A stretch of DNA of 64,000 nucleotides from Alisma plantago-aquatica (lineage: Eukaryota; Streptophyta; Magnoliopsida; Alismatales; Alismataceae), in the NCBI GenBank assembly GCA_963693085.1, contig OY856413.1, forward strand, positions 546,649,879 through 546,713,878, given 5' to 3'. The stretch's first letter is position 1. Every line of letters begins with the position of its first letter. Position numbers and translations under genes: made by a program. Below the pieces are notes generated by a model. The model was not told the origin of the DNA, made no database searches, and saw only the letters and a program-made list of their open reading frames with translations. Of this stretch, positions 26,601-35,000 are shown in pieces.

Positions 26601-29600
26601 AATCTCAAGTATAAAGTTAACTCTAATGTCTGAGATTTCAGATTTTATTACTAGAAATCTATTGACATTATTGTTTTCAACATATCCTATAAAGACAGTA
26701 TCAACAGTTTTAGGTCCTAGTTTTCTCTTCTTATTCTCGGGGATCTTAACCTTGGCCAAACACCCCCACACTTTGAGGTATTTCAAATAGGGTTTCTTGT
26801 TAAGCCAAAGTTCATAGGGTGTTTTGTCAAGGTGTTTAAAATGGATGCGGTTAAGAAGGTAGTTGGCTGTATGAAGGGCTTCCCCCCACAGTATGTGACT
26901 AAGTCCAGACTCGGTTAGCATTGAGCTGACCATGTCAATCAATGTTTTACTCTTCCTCTCAGCAACTCCATTAGATTGAGGATTATATGGGGCAGTGGTT
27001 TCATGAATAATGTCATGGTCCTCACAGAACTTGTTAAGTTCATTAGAAGTGTACTCACCACCTCTATCGGACCTCACTCTCTTAATGTTCTTCTCTAGTT
27101 GTTTCTCTACTTGGGTTTTATAGATTCTAAATTTTTCTAATTGTTCATCCTTAGTTTTCAGTAAGAAAATCGAACAATACTTTGAAAAATCATCTATAAA
27201 GGTAACAAAGTATCTCATATTATCACGAGTAAGAACATGATTTAAATTACAGACATTAGTGTGAATTAACTCAAGCAAGGATGAATTACGATCTACCACT
27301 AATTTAAATGGCTTCTTAGGAAGCTTAGCCTGCACACAAGCTTGTCATCTATCAGAAATATCAATATGCATCTTAGGAATCAGATCTAAGTGAATCATGT
27401 GTTTCATCATATTTTTATTCACATGACCAAGACGTGCATGTCAAACATCACTAGTTTCAGAAATTAAAACAGTAGAAGATATTTCATTACTAGAAGAAGC
27501 ATTACATGAAATAGAAGATAGTTTATTCAAACTACTCGAAGTGTATGCAAGACCAATATGAGAACCGTTCTTAGAAATTATAACTCTATTTCCTTAACAC
27601 AGCAAGGTATAACCAAAATGTTGCAACACTACTTGACTAATCAAATTTCTAGGGAAAGAATGTACACATTGAACATCATGTAATCTAAGGACATTCCCAG
27701 AAGTAAGCTTTATGTCCACACGTCCAAAGCCAGAAATCGGGATGTGGATGAATGATCTCCCCATTTGATCACTCTACTGGTTTTGGCTTGATAGGTAGAA
27801 AAGAGGGATTGGTCAAAGCAAATATGGCAGGTGGCACCAAAATCTATGTATCACTCTAAAAATAAGTCCACAAAAAGAACAGTAGGATTTTCTAGCCTTT
27901 CTACAGAAGAGGAAGGAACCGCCCCCACAGTGATCATATATACTTTAGGATTTTTAGGATCCTGGACATTCTTCTTCCTTTGACCTTTGCGAAATCTACA
28001 CACATTCGCTAAGTGGCCAGGTTTGTCACACACAAAGAAGACACATTTTTCTCCTTGATCACTATTATTATTACTCTGATTTTGGTGGTGCTTGTGGTCC
28101 TTAAAGGAAGGTTTAGATTTCTTATGGAGATGGGATTGGTTGGGTTCCTTCTTAGTCTTATCACCTATAACCATGTTGACAGACGGGTTAGACTTCCTGT
28201 CTTGTTCCCTATGTCTATCCTCGATTTGTAGGGATTTGACTAAGGATGCCATAGACATGTTCCCTTGTCTATGCCTAAGGGTCGTGGAAAAATCCTTCCA
28301 AGAGGGAGGGAGCTTCTCTATGAGGGCTTCTACTTGAACATTTTCATCAAGGTTATAACCTTTAGCCATGGATTTAGACACTAAGTTTTGGTATTCTAGA
28401 ACTTGAGCCGAGACAGGTTTATCATCAACCATATTATATGTTAGCCATTCAACAAAAATATAACGCTCAAGACTTGTGTCTTCTAGACCAAATTTAGAAT
28501 CTAAGACCGTCCATAGTTCAAGAGCAGTTGGAATCCTATGGTATATATCATACAGTTCATCGGATAAGGCTGACATGATCCTACCATGACATAGGTAATC
28601 AGTCTCCTTTGAAACAAGAGTGGGAACGACGGGTTCCGGAACAACAGGTGCAGGATTGACTTCTCCAGTAAGGAGGTTAGCGGGTTGTGGTGGAGGCACA
28701 ACAGGAACATAGTTTTCGGGTGGTAAGATGGAAGACACAAGTCCAAGAGATGTAAGCCAAAATCACATTTTCTGTTGCCAACGATGGAAGTGCAAACCAG
28801 CGTTCTGGACGAAGGGAGGCTACATTGTCAAGCGATAGCATAGTTTTTGAATCCATATTACTCAAAGAGGCAGTAAGATGTGTATCTAATTAACAACTAT
28901 TTTAGGAATGAATTGGTCTGTCTATGCAATTGTTTATATAATTTAAAACAGAGCAGTAAACTGATTGTCTGTCTTGAAAATGTTAGAAAATTGAGTTTCT
29001 GTAAGATAGATGTTAATAAGATAATTGCAAGCACTTAACCACCAATATGCAGCAGTAATATTAACAGTAATTTGGATTCATAGAAAACGGTGAATGAGTT
29101 TAAAAATCAAACTCCAGAGCCTGAGATGAAGGCGTGTGAAACACTGTCTTCAAGATCGATTTCGCCGCTCCTAGCACGAGCGTCTCCGGTGGTCTATCTC
29201 CAAGATTCAGCCACCCCAACTCTGATACAGCCGCTCGGTGCAAGCAAGAGTGTTGTGTTGAACTCATTCCTTTAGTTCTTGGTCGCAAACAACAAAATGA
29301 CGTCGTGAAGTAGTCATCGGAGCAAGACAACAACAAAGTGGGGTTGTGTTCGGGAAGAACATGCTTGTTGCGGTGGAGTAAATGAAATGATGTACCGCAG
29401 GAAAGGAACCTCGGTACAGCAGAACGGGAACCGTTGTACAGCAAGAAAGGAACCGTTGTAAAACGAACTGTAGTGGAGTAGGAAAGTAACTGTTGTACAA
29501 CAGTAAAGGAACCGATGTACAACAGAAAAGGAACAACAATATAGCAATAAAGGAACCGTGCTACAACAACAAAGGAACCGATGAATTGATTTCAAGTATT

Positions 29601-32600
29601 GTCTCTCGGTATCTCTCTATGTATCTCTTGTCTGTTGTATCTCTCAAATGAGAGCGGACACCTCCTTATATGGAGTGCGTCTCAGCCGCTGCGGTAACTG
29701 CCCACACATGTTGGTCTCTCCAACGTGCGTCTTTAACATCTCGTTTAATGGCCGGCTTAATGGGTAGTCAAGAGATGTTTTATTGTTGTATCTTAAACGT
29801 TGTCAATCCAAACGATGCAACACAGAAAACAAAACGTCGTTTCAGTACAATCAAAACAAAATAAAATATTTCGTAAAAAGATAAATCCACGCACGCACCG
29901 AATCGGACCGGGCGGGGCGAGCAAACGAACGCGCGCGCGCACACGTGTGTGTGTGTTTTATTTTATTCCGAGAAATACACAAGCCTAGCCAATGAGTCGT
30001 AAATTCCCATGCCCTTGAGAGGTCCTGACCTCTTGGGGACCACTAGCACATATAAGGAGCTGTGTGGTTCGTGTTGCAAGCAATATGGGATAAACATTTT
30101 GCTGGAAAACTGAATTCTGAAACAAAAAATACAATAGATCACGTGACACGTCCATTTAATACTAAGCAACGAATTTAATCACACTGCACATATGTTTACA
30201 CGGAACCAACAAATCTGAACTCTACTTTCCAAGAGTTTTGGTAGGGCTGAGCATCACACTCACCCAGCTCGATCTGGCTTGCAAAACCCCATCGACATTG
30301 GGCCCATATAATTACCAGAGTATCGATAAAGATGGACTCGCACTCGTCCAAGCCCGTATAATTATACCTTTGCCGAGCCAAAACTTTAATCTTATACTTG
30401 TTATAATTGGTTCTGGTTAAATCAAACCTCGGCCCATATGTCAACTATATATGTAGCGTAGCATATCTATTATCAACTTCTATACACGCACATGCAATAT
30501 GCAAAATGTCTTTAGTAAATTCCATTGCGTAACTTCTTGAAATATAACTTACATAAAATGTGTTATGGATAAACATTAGGCCAGGTCATAATGAGTCTTA
30601 TCAAGCCCGTGCCAAAGCCCACATTGTGAAACGGGTAGCGTGTATAGTATTTGAAAATCTTAAACCACGTAACAGACTTGGATTGCGGGACGGGTTAGGC
30701 TGACTTAGGTAACATAGGAAATGAAGATATTTTTAAAAATATATTAAGAGATATATTTATTAATAAGTTTATTAACTGTGCACTGACTAATACATGCAAT
30801 ATATATGTACTACCTGTACAACTACTTTTTTTTGTTTTGATCCTTCAAAGCTTTACCTGTACAACTACTATATTTATAAGTTGTTAACTTAGTTCAATCA
30901 TATGAGTGATATGGATACTGTCAAGGTAAAACATGTGTGAAAATCACACATATCCTATGTATTTGTGAAATATAATTAAAAATTATTCTACTGTTTAAGG
31001 GATCTCTGCAATTACTACTAATTAGAAAATGGTCATTTTGTTTCTGTGAATTGTCCACTAATATTGTACTCAAATAATATTTAAAAAACATCTTCTAGAT
31101 ACTAGAAGTACTATTATACATCTCATCTACAATGTAAGATGATATTATAGATTATTACAAACATGTTGAATATCAAATCGATACATATATAAAATGTAAT
31201 TAGTACACTATTGTTTTTGCCTTATTAACATGATTGACCACAAATATTTTAAAAACTACAATTTAGAAAGTTTTATCATGTGGTTGATTATAATTGTATA
31301 CATATTGAATCTGGTATAGGAAAACACTCTGTTACATTCGTCATATCCTTGACGAATTGTATACCTAGAATCCTAGGCGGGGGGCTGTTTTACATTGGAG
31401 AAACTTCTCTGGAAACATTCTTCTCCTTTCTTTCGGTTTTTATTTCCATTATGTCCAATGGGCTAATATGACAGGTATCTGCTTTTCTTTCTCTTTAGTA
31501 TGTGTTATGATCATGATGACGGGCTAACACCACTTCGGCAAACAGGTCGACGAAAAAAACCAGAACCCGACCTGGAAAGCGCTGGGCTACAGCGGTCCAG
31601 ATCCGGATTTCGTCACGAACTGGAACAAGAAAACCCAAGCCCAGCAAAAGAATAAGGGAGAGGAAGCCCAAGGACACCCACCCACGGCCACGACCAATGA
31701 CGACGATGATGACCGCTATGGTCCACTGTACAACTCCATGGTGCACCTGGACCGCCCAAAGAGCTCCATCGCCGCCGACCTCGCCCGAGCAGGAATCTCG
31801 TTTTCTGACGCCACCGGGAAGAAGGAAGACCTTCCGGCTATCCGATGCGATGCGGTTGTGGTCGGATCAGGAGCAGGAGGCGGTGTGGTTGCCGGCGTTC
31901 TGGCTGCTGCAGGGTACAAGGTAGTGGTTCTCGAGAAGGGAAGCTACTTCGCGCGGCGTGGCCTGACCCTGGTCGAGCGCGACGCGATGATCAGAATGTA
32001 CGAATCCAACGGCCTGCTGGTATCCTACGACGTCGGGACGGTGTTCCTGGCGGGCGCGACAGTCGGCGGCGGTACATCGATCAACTGGTCGGCGTCTCTC
32101 CGGACGCCGGAGCACGTACTGAAGGAATGGTCTGCAGAGCATGGGCTGGGGCTGTTTGTGAGCGAGGAGTTCAAGGAGGCCACCAACGCTGTCTGCAACA
32201 GGATGGGAGTTCAGGAGGTTGTAGGGGAGCACGGTTTCGGCGGGGAGGTGGTGAGGCGAGGGTGTGAGAAGCTTGGTTGGCCTGTAAACGACGTGCCGAG
32301 GAATGCCCCGCCGGAGCATAACTGCGGCTGGTGTTGCTTCGGGTGTAAGGATGGGATGAAGAAAGGGACGGCTGAGACGTGGCTGGTGGATGCTGTGAAG
32401 TCCGCGAATGCGGTTGTGCTGCCTAACTGCAGGGCAGTGAAGGTGGTGTTAAGGAAAGGGAACAGGGGGAAGAAGAGAGTTGCAAAAGGGGTTGAATTTG
32501 AGTATGATAATGGGAAAACGCAGAGGTACATGGTAGAGGCGAAGGTGACGGTAGTGGCGTCCGGCGCGCTCAACACGCCGGCACTTCTGCGGCGGAGTGG

Positions 32601-33435
32601 GTTGACAAACAGACACATCGGACGTAACCTCCGAGTGCACCCAGTCATGATGGCTTGGGGTACGTTTCCAGAGGATGGCGAAAAGGATACCAAACCAGTC
32701 ATGCTGAATAGCAGGAACTGCTATGCCGGCGGGATCTTGACGGCCATGTCGACGGTAGTGAGCAACGCGGACACAACTGGGTACGGTGCACTGATACAGA
32801 CCCCGGCACTGCACCCTGGCATGTTCGCCGCACTCACCCCTTGGGTTTCTTCCGAAGACTTCAAGCGCCGAATGACGAACTACTCGAGAACGGCGCACGT
32901 GTTCGCGCTGGGGCGTGACAAAGGCCCCGGCGGAACGGTGGATTTCCCCGGTGGTTCCGTCACGTATAAGATGGGCACAGAAGACGCTGATAACCTCCGT
33001 GCTGGTTTGGAGGCCGCGCTTCGGATCCTCGCAGCCGCCGGGGCAGCAGAGATTGGGACACAGCAGGGAGAAGGTCGGCGGCTGGACGTGCTGTCGGCGG
33101 GGAAACTGGAGTTCGAGACTTTTGTGCGGGAGGAGAGCGCGAGGGCGGCTGGGATGATTGGGGCAGGATCGCCGGCGCAGGTTTGCTCGGCCCATCAGAT
33201 GGGCACGTGCCGGATGGGCGCGTCGGAAGAAGCAGGGGCAGTTGATGAGCGCGGAGAGGCGTGGGAGGCTGAGGGGCTGTTCGTCGCTGATGCCAGCGTC
33301 TTGCCTACTTCTGTTGGGGCTAACCCCATGGTTACCATCATGGCCACTGCGTACTGCACTGCGCTGGTGGTCAAGGACGTACTCGGCCGCAAGCCCCAGA
33401 GGAGCGGCGGTGACTTCGGCAGCGGAACCGTATGA
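11288..33435 (+). CDS. FAO: Long-chain-alcohol oxidase, FAO family (three exons)
   Basis: The gene encodes a predicted 825-residue flavoprotein of the GMC oxidoreductase superfamily. Plant FAO enzymes oxidise long-chain fatty alcohols to aldehydes with release of hydrogen peroxide and are membrane-bound. Seen here: two hydrophobic segments near residues 121-141 and 177-194; the FAD-binding glycine motif GSGAGG at about 303-308 after a beta-strand VVV; a Cys-rich patch CGWCCFGC; and the GMC C-terminal domain with His in SAHQMGTCRMG (about 746) and Asn in GANPMVTI (about 789), the expected active-site pair. Exons 11288-11602, 11717-11989 and 31546-33435 join in phase 0 at GT-AG sites. At 825 residues it is somewhat longer than the roughly 740-770 I know for the family, partly through an acidic and Gln/Lys-rich insert early in exon 3. 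No coding lesion is visible, so it looks functional despite the 19.6-kb second intron. Confidence 0.9.
11603..11716 (+). other. FAO intron 1 (114 bp)
   Basis: The donor is GTAAGT and the acceptor CATACAG. The length is a multiple of three and the frame has no stop, so retention would add 38 codons. The spliced form matches the family better (HEI joined to TAECLSGKL). The intron contains a diverged copy of the exon 2 start at 11646-11666, about 72 bases upstream of the real one, but without the AG. Confidence 0.8.
11717..11989 (+). CDS. FAO: FAO exon 2
   Basis: Exon 2 holds 91 codons in phase 0 on both sides. It encodes the hydrophobic segment VRVALWFLSTWYGTLVICGW, the family motif LPYFRSFPEI, the region REQVLLGLSESPIPLFR and a second hydrophobic stretch ending FYFTQ. 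The donor is CAG/GTAAAC at 11990. Confidence 0.88.
12395..12660. repeat. Intron 2 duplicated segment, copy 1
   Basis: This resembles 14565-14745: both carry CCCATGTTCCGG, then a CCTCAA(T/A)TTGCCTT block, then a block with TCCATCACCT and ACTTAATT. Identity is moderate, so the duplication is old. The function, if any, is unknown. Confidence 0.65.
14040..14410. repeat. Intron 2 TATA-containing repeat, copy 1 of 3
   Basis: It shares with 21515-22200 and 22680-22930 a block AGAGATCTAGCCAGCGTA followed by TATAAAT. It shares with 21515-22200 a distal block ending TCCTCACTCCTCTCTTCTCC. The homology is diverged. It looks like an old repeated promoter-like unit or a decayed transposon. Confidence 0.55.
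14565..14745. repeat. Intron 2 duplicated segment, copy 2
   Basis: This is the partner of 12395-12660, shorter through deletions. It lies shortly before the Copia-A insertion. Confidence 0.65.
14883..14887. repeat. Copia-A target site duplication, left
   Basis: GTACT is repeated exactly at 21210-21214. Confidence 0.9.
14888..15418 (-). repeat. 3' LTR of Copia-A
   Basis: 531 bp. On the minus strand it starts TGTTGGAATATTTT and ends CTAAGA, a TG...GA end pair instead of TG...CA. The boundary is fixed by the target duplication. Confidence 0.93.
15419..15428 (-). promoter_or_regulatory. Polypurine tract of Copia-A
   Basis: The minus strand reads AGTGGGAGAC immediately before the 3' LTR. Confidence 0.75.
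15429..15814 (-). other. Copia-A 3' untranslated region
   Basis: AT-rich sequence between the end of RNase H and the polypurine tract. I see no gene in it. Confidence 0.6.
15815..16372 (-). pseudogene. Copia-A RNase H
   Basis: The C-terminal RNase H is recognised from GYTDSDFGGCVDTQKSTFGY, the block ISWKSAKQT...STMEAEF, KIHCDN and the tail HISTCSNIADPFTKGLP. A TAG at 16373-16375 in the same frame cuts it from the reverse transcriptase, where the family has Trp (DHWKAA context). The catalytic acids TDSD, MEAE and CDN are present. Confidence 0.9.
16376..17040 (-). pseudogene. Copia-A reverse transcriptase, C-terminal part
   Basis: It contains LKKSIYGLKQASRQWYIKFH, the catalytic box, LGLSQNAYIKKVL and CTRPDISFAVGML. 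The catalytic YVDD box reads YIDY: the second Asp (codon 16784-16786) is Tyr. At the right end a small deletion shifts the frame relative to the upstream part, and the usual FLNG block is missing between LHQMDV and the EEEVYM-like sequence. Confidence 0.88.
17013..18407 (-). pseudogene. Copia-A integrase core and reverse transcriptase N-terminus
   Basis: Integrase shows IHTDICGPF and YFITFIDDYSRY, IIRSDRGGEF (second Asp) and GVAERCNRTLLE (Glu). It is followed by the linker WGCPAEARIYNP and the reverse transcriptase start VRCKWVFKTKRDSLG ... LVAKGFNQKEGIDY ... LELHQMDV. A TGA at 18408-18410 separates it from the gag-protease part in the same frame. The right-hand frame runs out at about 16965 after the frameshift near 17020-17035. 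Confidence 0.9.
18411..19880 (-). pseudogene. Copia-A gag, protease and integrase zinc finger
   Basis: Gag includes LDGTNYTEWKEHVEFYLG, TARYDGTKTMQKHVLDM and a zinc knuckle CYFYKKPGHIQKDC whose second Cys is Tyr. Protease has WWIDSGSNVHVSN with an intact D-S-G. The GAG-pre-integrase zinc region is LWHKRLGHISRERVNRL ... CVDCIKGKQ. No ATG precedes the gag region in this frame before a TGA just upstream, so the original start appears lost. Confidence 0.88.
19881..20660 (-). other. Copia-A 5' leader
   Basis: AT-rich untranslated leader between primer site and gag. I see no gene in it. Confidence 0.6.
20661..20676 (-). promoter_or_regulatory. Primer binding site of Copia-A
   Basis: The minus strand reads TGGTATCAGTTGCTTC, of initiator Met tRNA type, two bases from the LTR. 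Confidence 0.85.
20679..21209 (-). repeat. 5' LTR of Copia-A
   Basis: 531 bp, equal in length to the left LTR, with 20 substitutions and no indel seen. It is followed by the target duplication GTACT at 21210-21214. Confidence 0.93.
21215..23064. other. Intron 2 spacer between Copia-A and Copia-B, with two repeat copies
   Basis: Noncoding. It holds copies 2 (21515-22200) and 3 (22680-22930) of the TATA-containing repeat also seen at 14040-14410. No open frame here looks real. Confidence 0.55.
23065..23069. repeat. Copia-B target site duplication, left
   Basis: GATCA is repeated exactly at 30137-30141. Confidence 0.88.
23070..24256 (-). repeat. 3' LTR of Copia-B
   Basis: 1187 bp from TG to CA. 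It holds a degenerate array of about 30-bp units around GGAAAGGAACCGTTGTA (near 23480-23660) and an alternating purine-pyrimidine tract (GCGTGCGCACGCGCGTGTGT) near 24050. Confidence 0.92.
24257..24265 (-). promoter_or_regulatory. Polypurine tract of Copia-B
   Basis: The minus strand reads GTGGGAGAA directly before the 3' LTR. Confidence 0.75.
24266..24869 (-). other. Copia-B 3' untranslated region
   Basis: No coding signal. It is an ordinary spacer between RNase H and the polypurine tract. Confidence 0.55.
24870..25199 (-). pseudogene. Copia-B RNase H, C-terminal part
   Basis: It carries ARSTMDSAFIALDLA, VCILCDNKAAIDTA and IEYVKSSSNIVDPLTKGLA. A TAG at 25200-25202 in the same frame, where the family has Trp after GGGAVS, cuts it from the upstream polyprotein. 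Confidence 0.9.
25203..27335 (-). pseudogene. Copia-B integrase and reverse transcriptase (long open part)
   Basis: About 710 codons without a stop. The integrase core has MRYFVTFIDDFSKY, RVRSDRGGEYTS and GVAERKSKTLID. Reverse transcriptase has KARLVAKGFSQKEGFDY, HQMDIKTTFLNGDLEEEIYM and an intact YVDDILLFGSN box. The start of RNase H follows (GHIDANWIADSDETKSTSGY). It is the best preserved enzyme segment in the window but ends at the stop before the rest of RNase H and has no intact upstream protease. Confidence 0.92.
27336..27850 (-). pseudogene. Copia-B protease and integrase zinc finger, heavily broken
   Basis: Reading in several frames shows a retropepsin site YIDFGATCHICFD, where the usual Ser/Thr is Phe, and the zinc-finger part HARLGHVNKNMMKHM. 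Stops occur before YIDFG, in the LLC-GNRV region, and where the family has Trp before HARLGHV, and near 27345 before QACVQAK. At least one frameshift lies between protease and zinc finger. Confidence 0.8.
27851..28862 (-). pseudogene. Copia-B gag
   Basis: The gag core includes RIMSALSDELYDIYHRIPTA, LEYQNLVSKSMAKGYNLDEN and LPPSWKDFSTTLRHRQGNM. A zinc knuckle follows with widened spacing (CVFFVCDKPGHLANVC, a C-x4-C instead of C-x2-C). The N-terminus starts at the ATG at 28854-28856 (MDSKTMLSLDN), then shifts frame near 28800 and meets a TGA near 28762. Confidence 0.85.
28981..30136 (-). repeat. 5' LTR of Copia-B
   Basis: 1156 bp. Its outer end reads ACAATA where the other LTR has ACAACA, so the terminal CA is mutated. 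The target duplication GATCA at 30137-30141 fixes the boundary. It has a CG/TG alternating tract near 29930-29956. Confidence 0.9.
30142..31545 (+). other. End of FAO intron 2
   Basis: AT-rich noncoding DNA up to the acceptor AAACAG. I see no gene or clear transposon in it. Confidence 0.6.
31546..33435 (+). CDS. FAO: FAO exon 3
   Basis: Exon 3 holds 629 codons plus TGA. It opens with VDEKNQNPTWKALGY, then a low-complexity insert (KKTQAQQKNKGEEAQG, then NDDDDDR). It carries the FAD fold (VVVGSGAGG, VVLEKGSYF), the GMC signature region (GATVGGGTSINWSASLRTP) and the C-terminal catalytic domain. Long open frames on the opposite strand are shadows of this GC-rich exon. Confidence 0.93.
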   Translation, partial: VDEKNQNPTWKALGYSGPDPDFVTNWNKKTQAQQKNKGEEAQGHPPTATTNDDDDDRYGPLYNSMVHLDRPKSSIAADLARAGISFSDATGKKEDLPAIRCDAVVVGSGAGGGVVAGVLAAAGYKVVVLEKGSYFARRGLTLVERDAMIRMYESNGLLVSYDVGTVFLAGATVGGGTSINWSASLRTPEHVLKEWSAEHGLGLFVSEEFKEATNAVCNRMGVQEVVGEHGFGGEVVRRGCEKLGWPVNDVPRNAPPEHNCGWCCFGCKDGMKKGTAETWLVDAVKSANAVVLPNCRAVKVVLRKGNRGKKRVAKGVEFEYDNGKTQRYMVEAKVTVVASGALNTPALLRRSGLTNRHIGRNLRVHPVMMAWGTFPEDGEKDTKPVMLNSRNCYAGGILTAMSTVVSNADTTGYGALIQTPALHPGMFAALTPWVSSEDFKRRMTNYSRTAHVFALGRDKGPGGTVDFPGGSVTYKMGTEDADNLRAGLEAALRILAAAGAAEIGTQQGEGRRLDVLSAGKLEFETFVREESARAAGMIGAGSPAQVCSAHQMGTCRMGASEEAGAVDERGEAWEAEGLFVADASVLPTSVGANPMVTIMATAYCTALVVKDVLGRKPQRSGGDFGSGTV

Positions 33436-33929
33436 TATACTGTCGGACGGGCTTGTCAACGCTAATTTGCACACCTTCAAGCTTCTGTCGGGGCTAACCC
33501 CATGGTTGCAAGTTCATAAGAAACAGAATTTCATTTGATTGACGCTACAAGATTGTACCAATTACATCATCCTATACAAACTATACTCCTGCTGGAGAAA
33601 CTCCACGACGCATATATATATGTAATTATGTACTAGGCACAGCGGATGCATTATTGGACGAATTTGAAAATGTTACATCACTATAGTCTAATGAAAATAA
33701 TATAAAAGTTAGTAGGGAATTATGTTGTGAGTAAGATAAGTTAGTGAAAAAAATATATGCTACAACTTATTTAAAGTAATATCGTACCAGAAATAATGTT
33801 AAGGAAGTATGTCCCTAAAAAGAGAAGGGATACAAAGAATATTGTGCTTTCTGATGTCGGCAACGTCAATGCGTGGATCCAGTTTGGAACGTCAATGCAT
33901 GGATCCAATTTGGTATTACATTAGGGCAA
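33436..33929 (+). other. FAO 3' flank
   Basis: Contains the 3' UTR. Bases 33482-33507 repeat the exon segment 33308-33333 with one mismatch. AATAAT-like signals occur near 33697, but I cannot place the polyadenylation site. Confidence 0.5.
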
Positions 33930-34157
33930 TGTTATCAGAACCGGATCGGTCATCAAGCCGGTGAGGCTACTGGTTTCCGGTTAACCGGTTCGACTTGGGG
34001 TTGAACCGGTTCAACCGATAACATGGGCAACATATAAAAAATAACATTAATATGCTAAAAATATAGTAAACATAGGCAAAATGTGTAGATAGCTCAACTA
34101 TGATCAAGTATAATTTTAGAACCCATAATAAAGTCATAACCTCAAACATCACAACAT
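33930..34157. mobile_element. Left part of an ACCGGTT-rich inverted-repeat element
   Basis: GTTATCAGAACCGGATCGGT begins this part, and the inverted complement of 42250-42279 is similar (ATTATTAAAATCTGGTCCG). Both parts are dense in ACCGGTT motifs. The CACTA element sits between them with a perfect ATC duplication, so this is a short non-autonomous DNA element split by the CACTA insertion. The superfamily is not determined. Confidence 0.6.
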
Positions 34158-34160
34158 ATC
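34158..34160. repeat. CACTA target site duplication, left
   Basis: ATC is repeated at 41970-41972. Three bases is the CACTA norm. Confidence 0.85.
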
Positions 34161-34173
34161 CACTACTACAGAA
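34161..34173 (+). repeat. CACTA left terminal inverted repeat
   Basis: CACTACTACAGAA pairs exactly with the right end. Confidence 0.92.
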
Positions 34174-34198
34174 ATGGCTTATAAAGTCACTTTTCAAG

Positions 34199-34569
34199 GT
34201 GTCGGTTGTATACAAAAACCGACACATAAACCCTACTGTGTCGGTTTGGAACAGAAACCGACATCCAATCCGTGAAGGTCGACCAGACACGGGTACCACT
34301 TTTATTAAGTGTCGGTTAATTAATAAAAAACCGACACCTAAAATCAACCGCCAAACCCAAAATTCCAGCGAAAAAATTGGCTCCAATATTTTACATATTG
34401 CGTCGGTTCGTAACTAAATAACCGACGACTAAAGGGTATTCGTGAGATAGGAATAGTTGTCGGTTGTCGTTTAATAAAAAACCGACGACTATAATCTAGT
34501 ATAGTTGTCGGTTTGTGGTAAAGAACCGACACTGTTGGTTTAGTTGTCGGTTTTTTAAAGAACCGACAC
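34199..34569. repeat. CACTA left subterminal palindrome array
   Basis: Seven inverted-repeat units of the form (T/C)GTCGG ... CCGAC(A/G), with 12-18 bases between half sites. These are the expected binding sites for the DNA-binding transposition protein. Confidence 0.9.
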
Positions 34570-34589
34570 GTATTTTCAACTTAATAGCT

Positions 34590-35000
34590 CACCCTGCCCG
34601 AACGATTCTTCCCATTTCCCTATTTCATTCCCGATTTCCCTAGCTCCGCCGATTTCCCTTGCTTCCTGCTGCCGCCGCCGCTCCTTCCTCCGTGCTCGCC
34701 GCTCGTCGCCGTCGAGCGAGAAGCAGTCGGCCTCCCTCTCCGCCCGCCCGCCGGCCTCCCTCTCTGCCTGCCGGCCTCTCCTCCGCCGTCGGCCTCTTCT
34801 CCGCCCGCCAACCTCTTCTCCGCCGTTGCCGGTAGCAGCTAGGTCTCCTAGCCTCGCCGCCCTCTCCGCCGCTCCTCTCTTCGCCGCCGGAAGCTGCTAG
34901 GACTTTGCCTCGGCCGCTGCTCCTCTTCCCTCAAGGTGCCCGCCCTGCCTTCTTCTTCATCCTCTGCTCGTCTTCCCTCAAGGTGCCGCCCTGCTGCTGG
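34590..35000 (+). promoter_or_regulatory. GC-rich leader of the CACTA element
   Basis: A CCG/CTC-rich stretch follows the subterminal array, with a short direct repeat TCTTCCCTCAAGGTGCC(C)GCC. It is probably the promoter and first noncoding exon. No credible protein is seen. Inference from position and composition. Confidence 0.45.

Larger units (their letters stand above)
23070..30136 (-). mobile_element. Copia-B LTR retrotransposon in FAO intron 2
   Basis: A complete 7067-bp Copia element on the minus strand, with LTRs of 1187 and 1156 bp and target duplication GATCA. The LTRs differ at roughly 10% of positions in the first 300 bases by eye, so it is older than Copia-A. The polyprotein region is intact over the integrase-reverse transcriptase part but broken by stops and frameshifts elsewhere. 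I see no canonical initiator-Met primer site next to the 5' LTR. It is antisense to the host gene, like Copia-A. Confidence 0.93.
11990..31545 (+). other. FAO intron 2 (19,556 bp)
   Basis: The intron runs from GTAAAC after FYFTQ to AAACAG before VDEKNQNPTW. Reading across restores the family sequence in phase. It holds Copia-A and Copia-B, both antisense to the gene, plus about 6.1 kb of anonymous AT-rich sequence with internal duplications. Removing both elements and one copy of each target duplication leaves an intron of about 6.2 kb. Confidence 0.85.

Noticed and set aside
32449..33480. 343-codon open frame on the minus strand opposite FAO exon 3
   Set aside because: It is antisense to a well-supported GC-rich coding exon, has no recognisable domain and is explained by codon bias of the sense strand.
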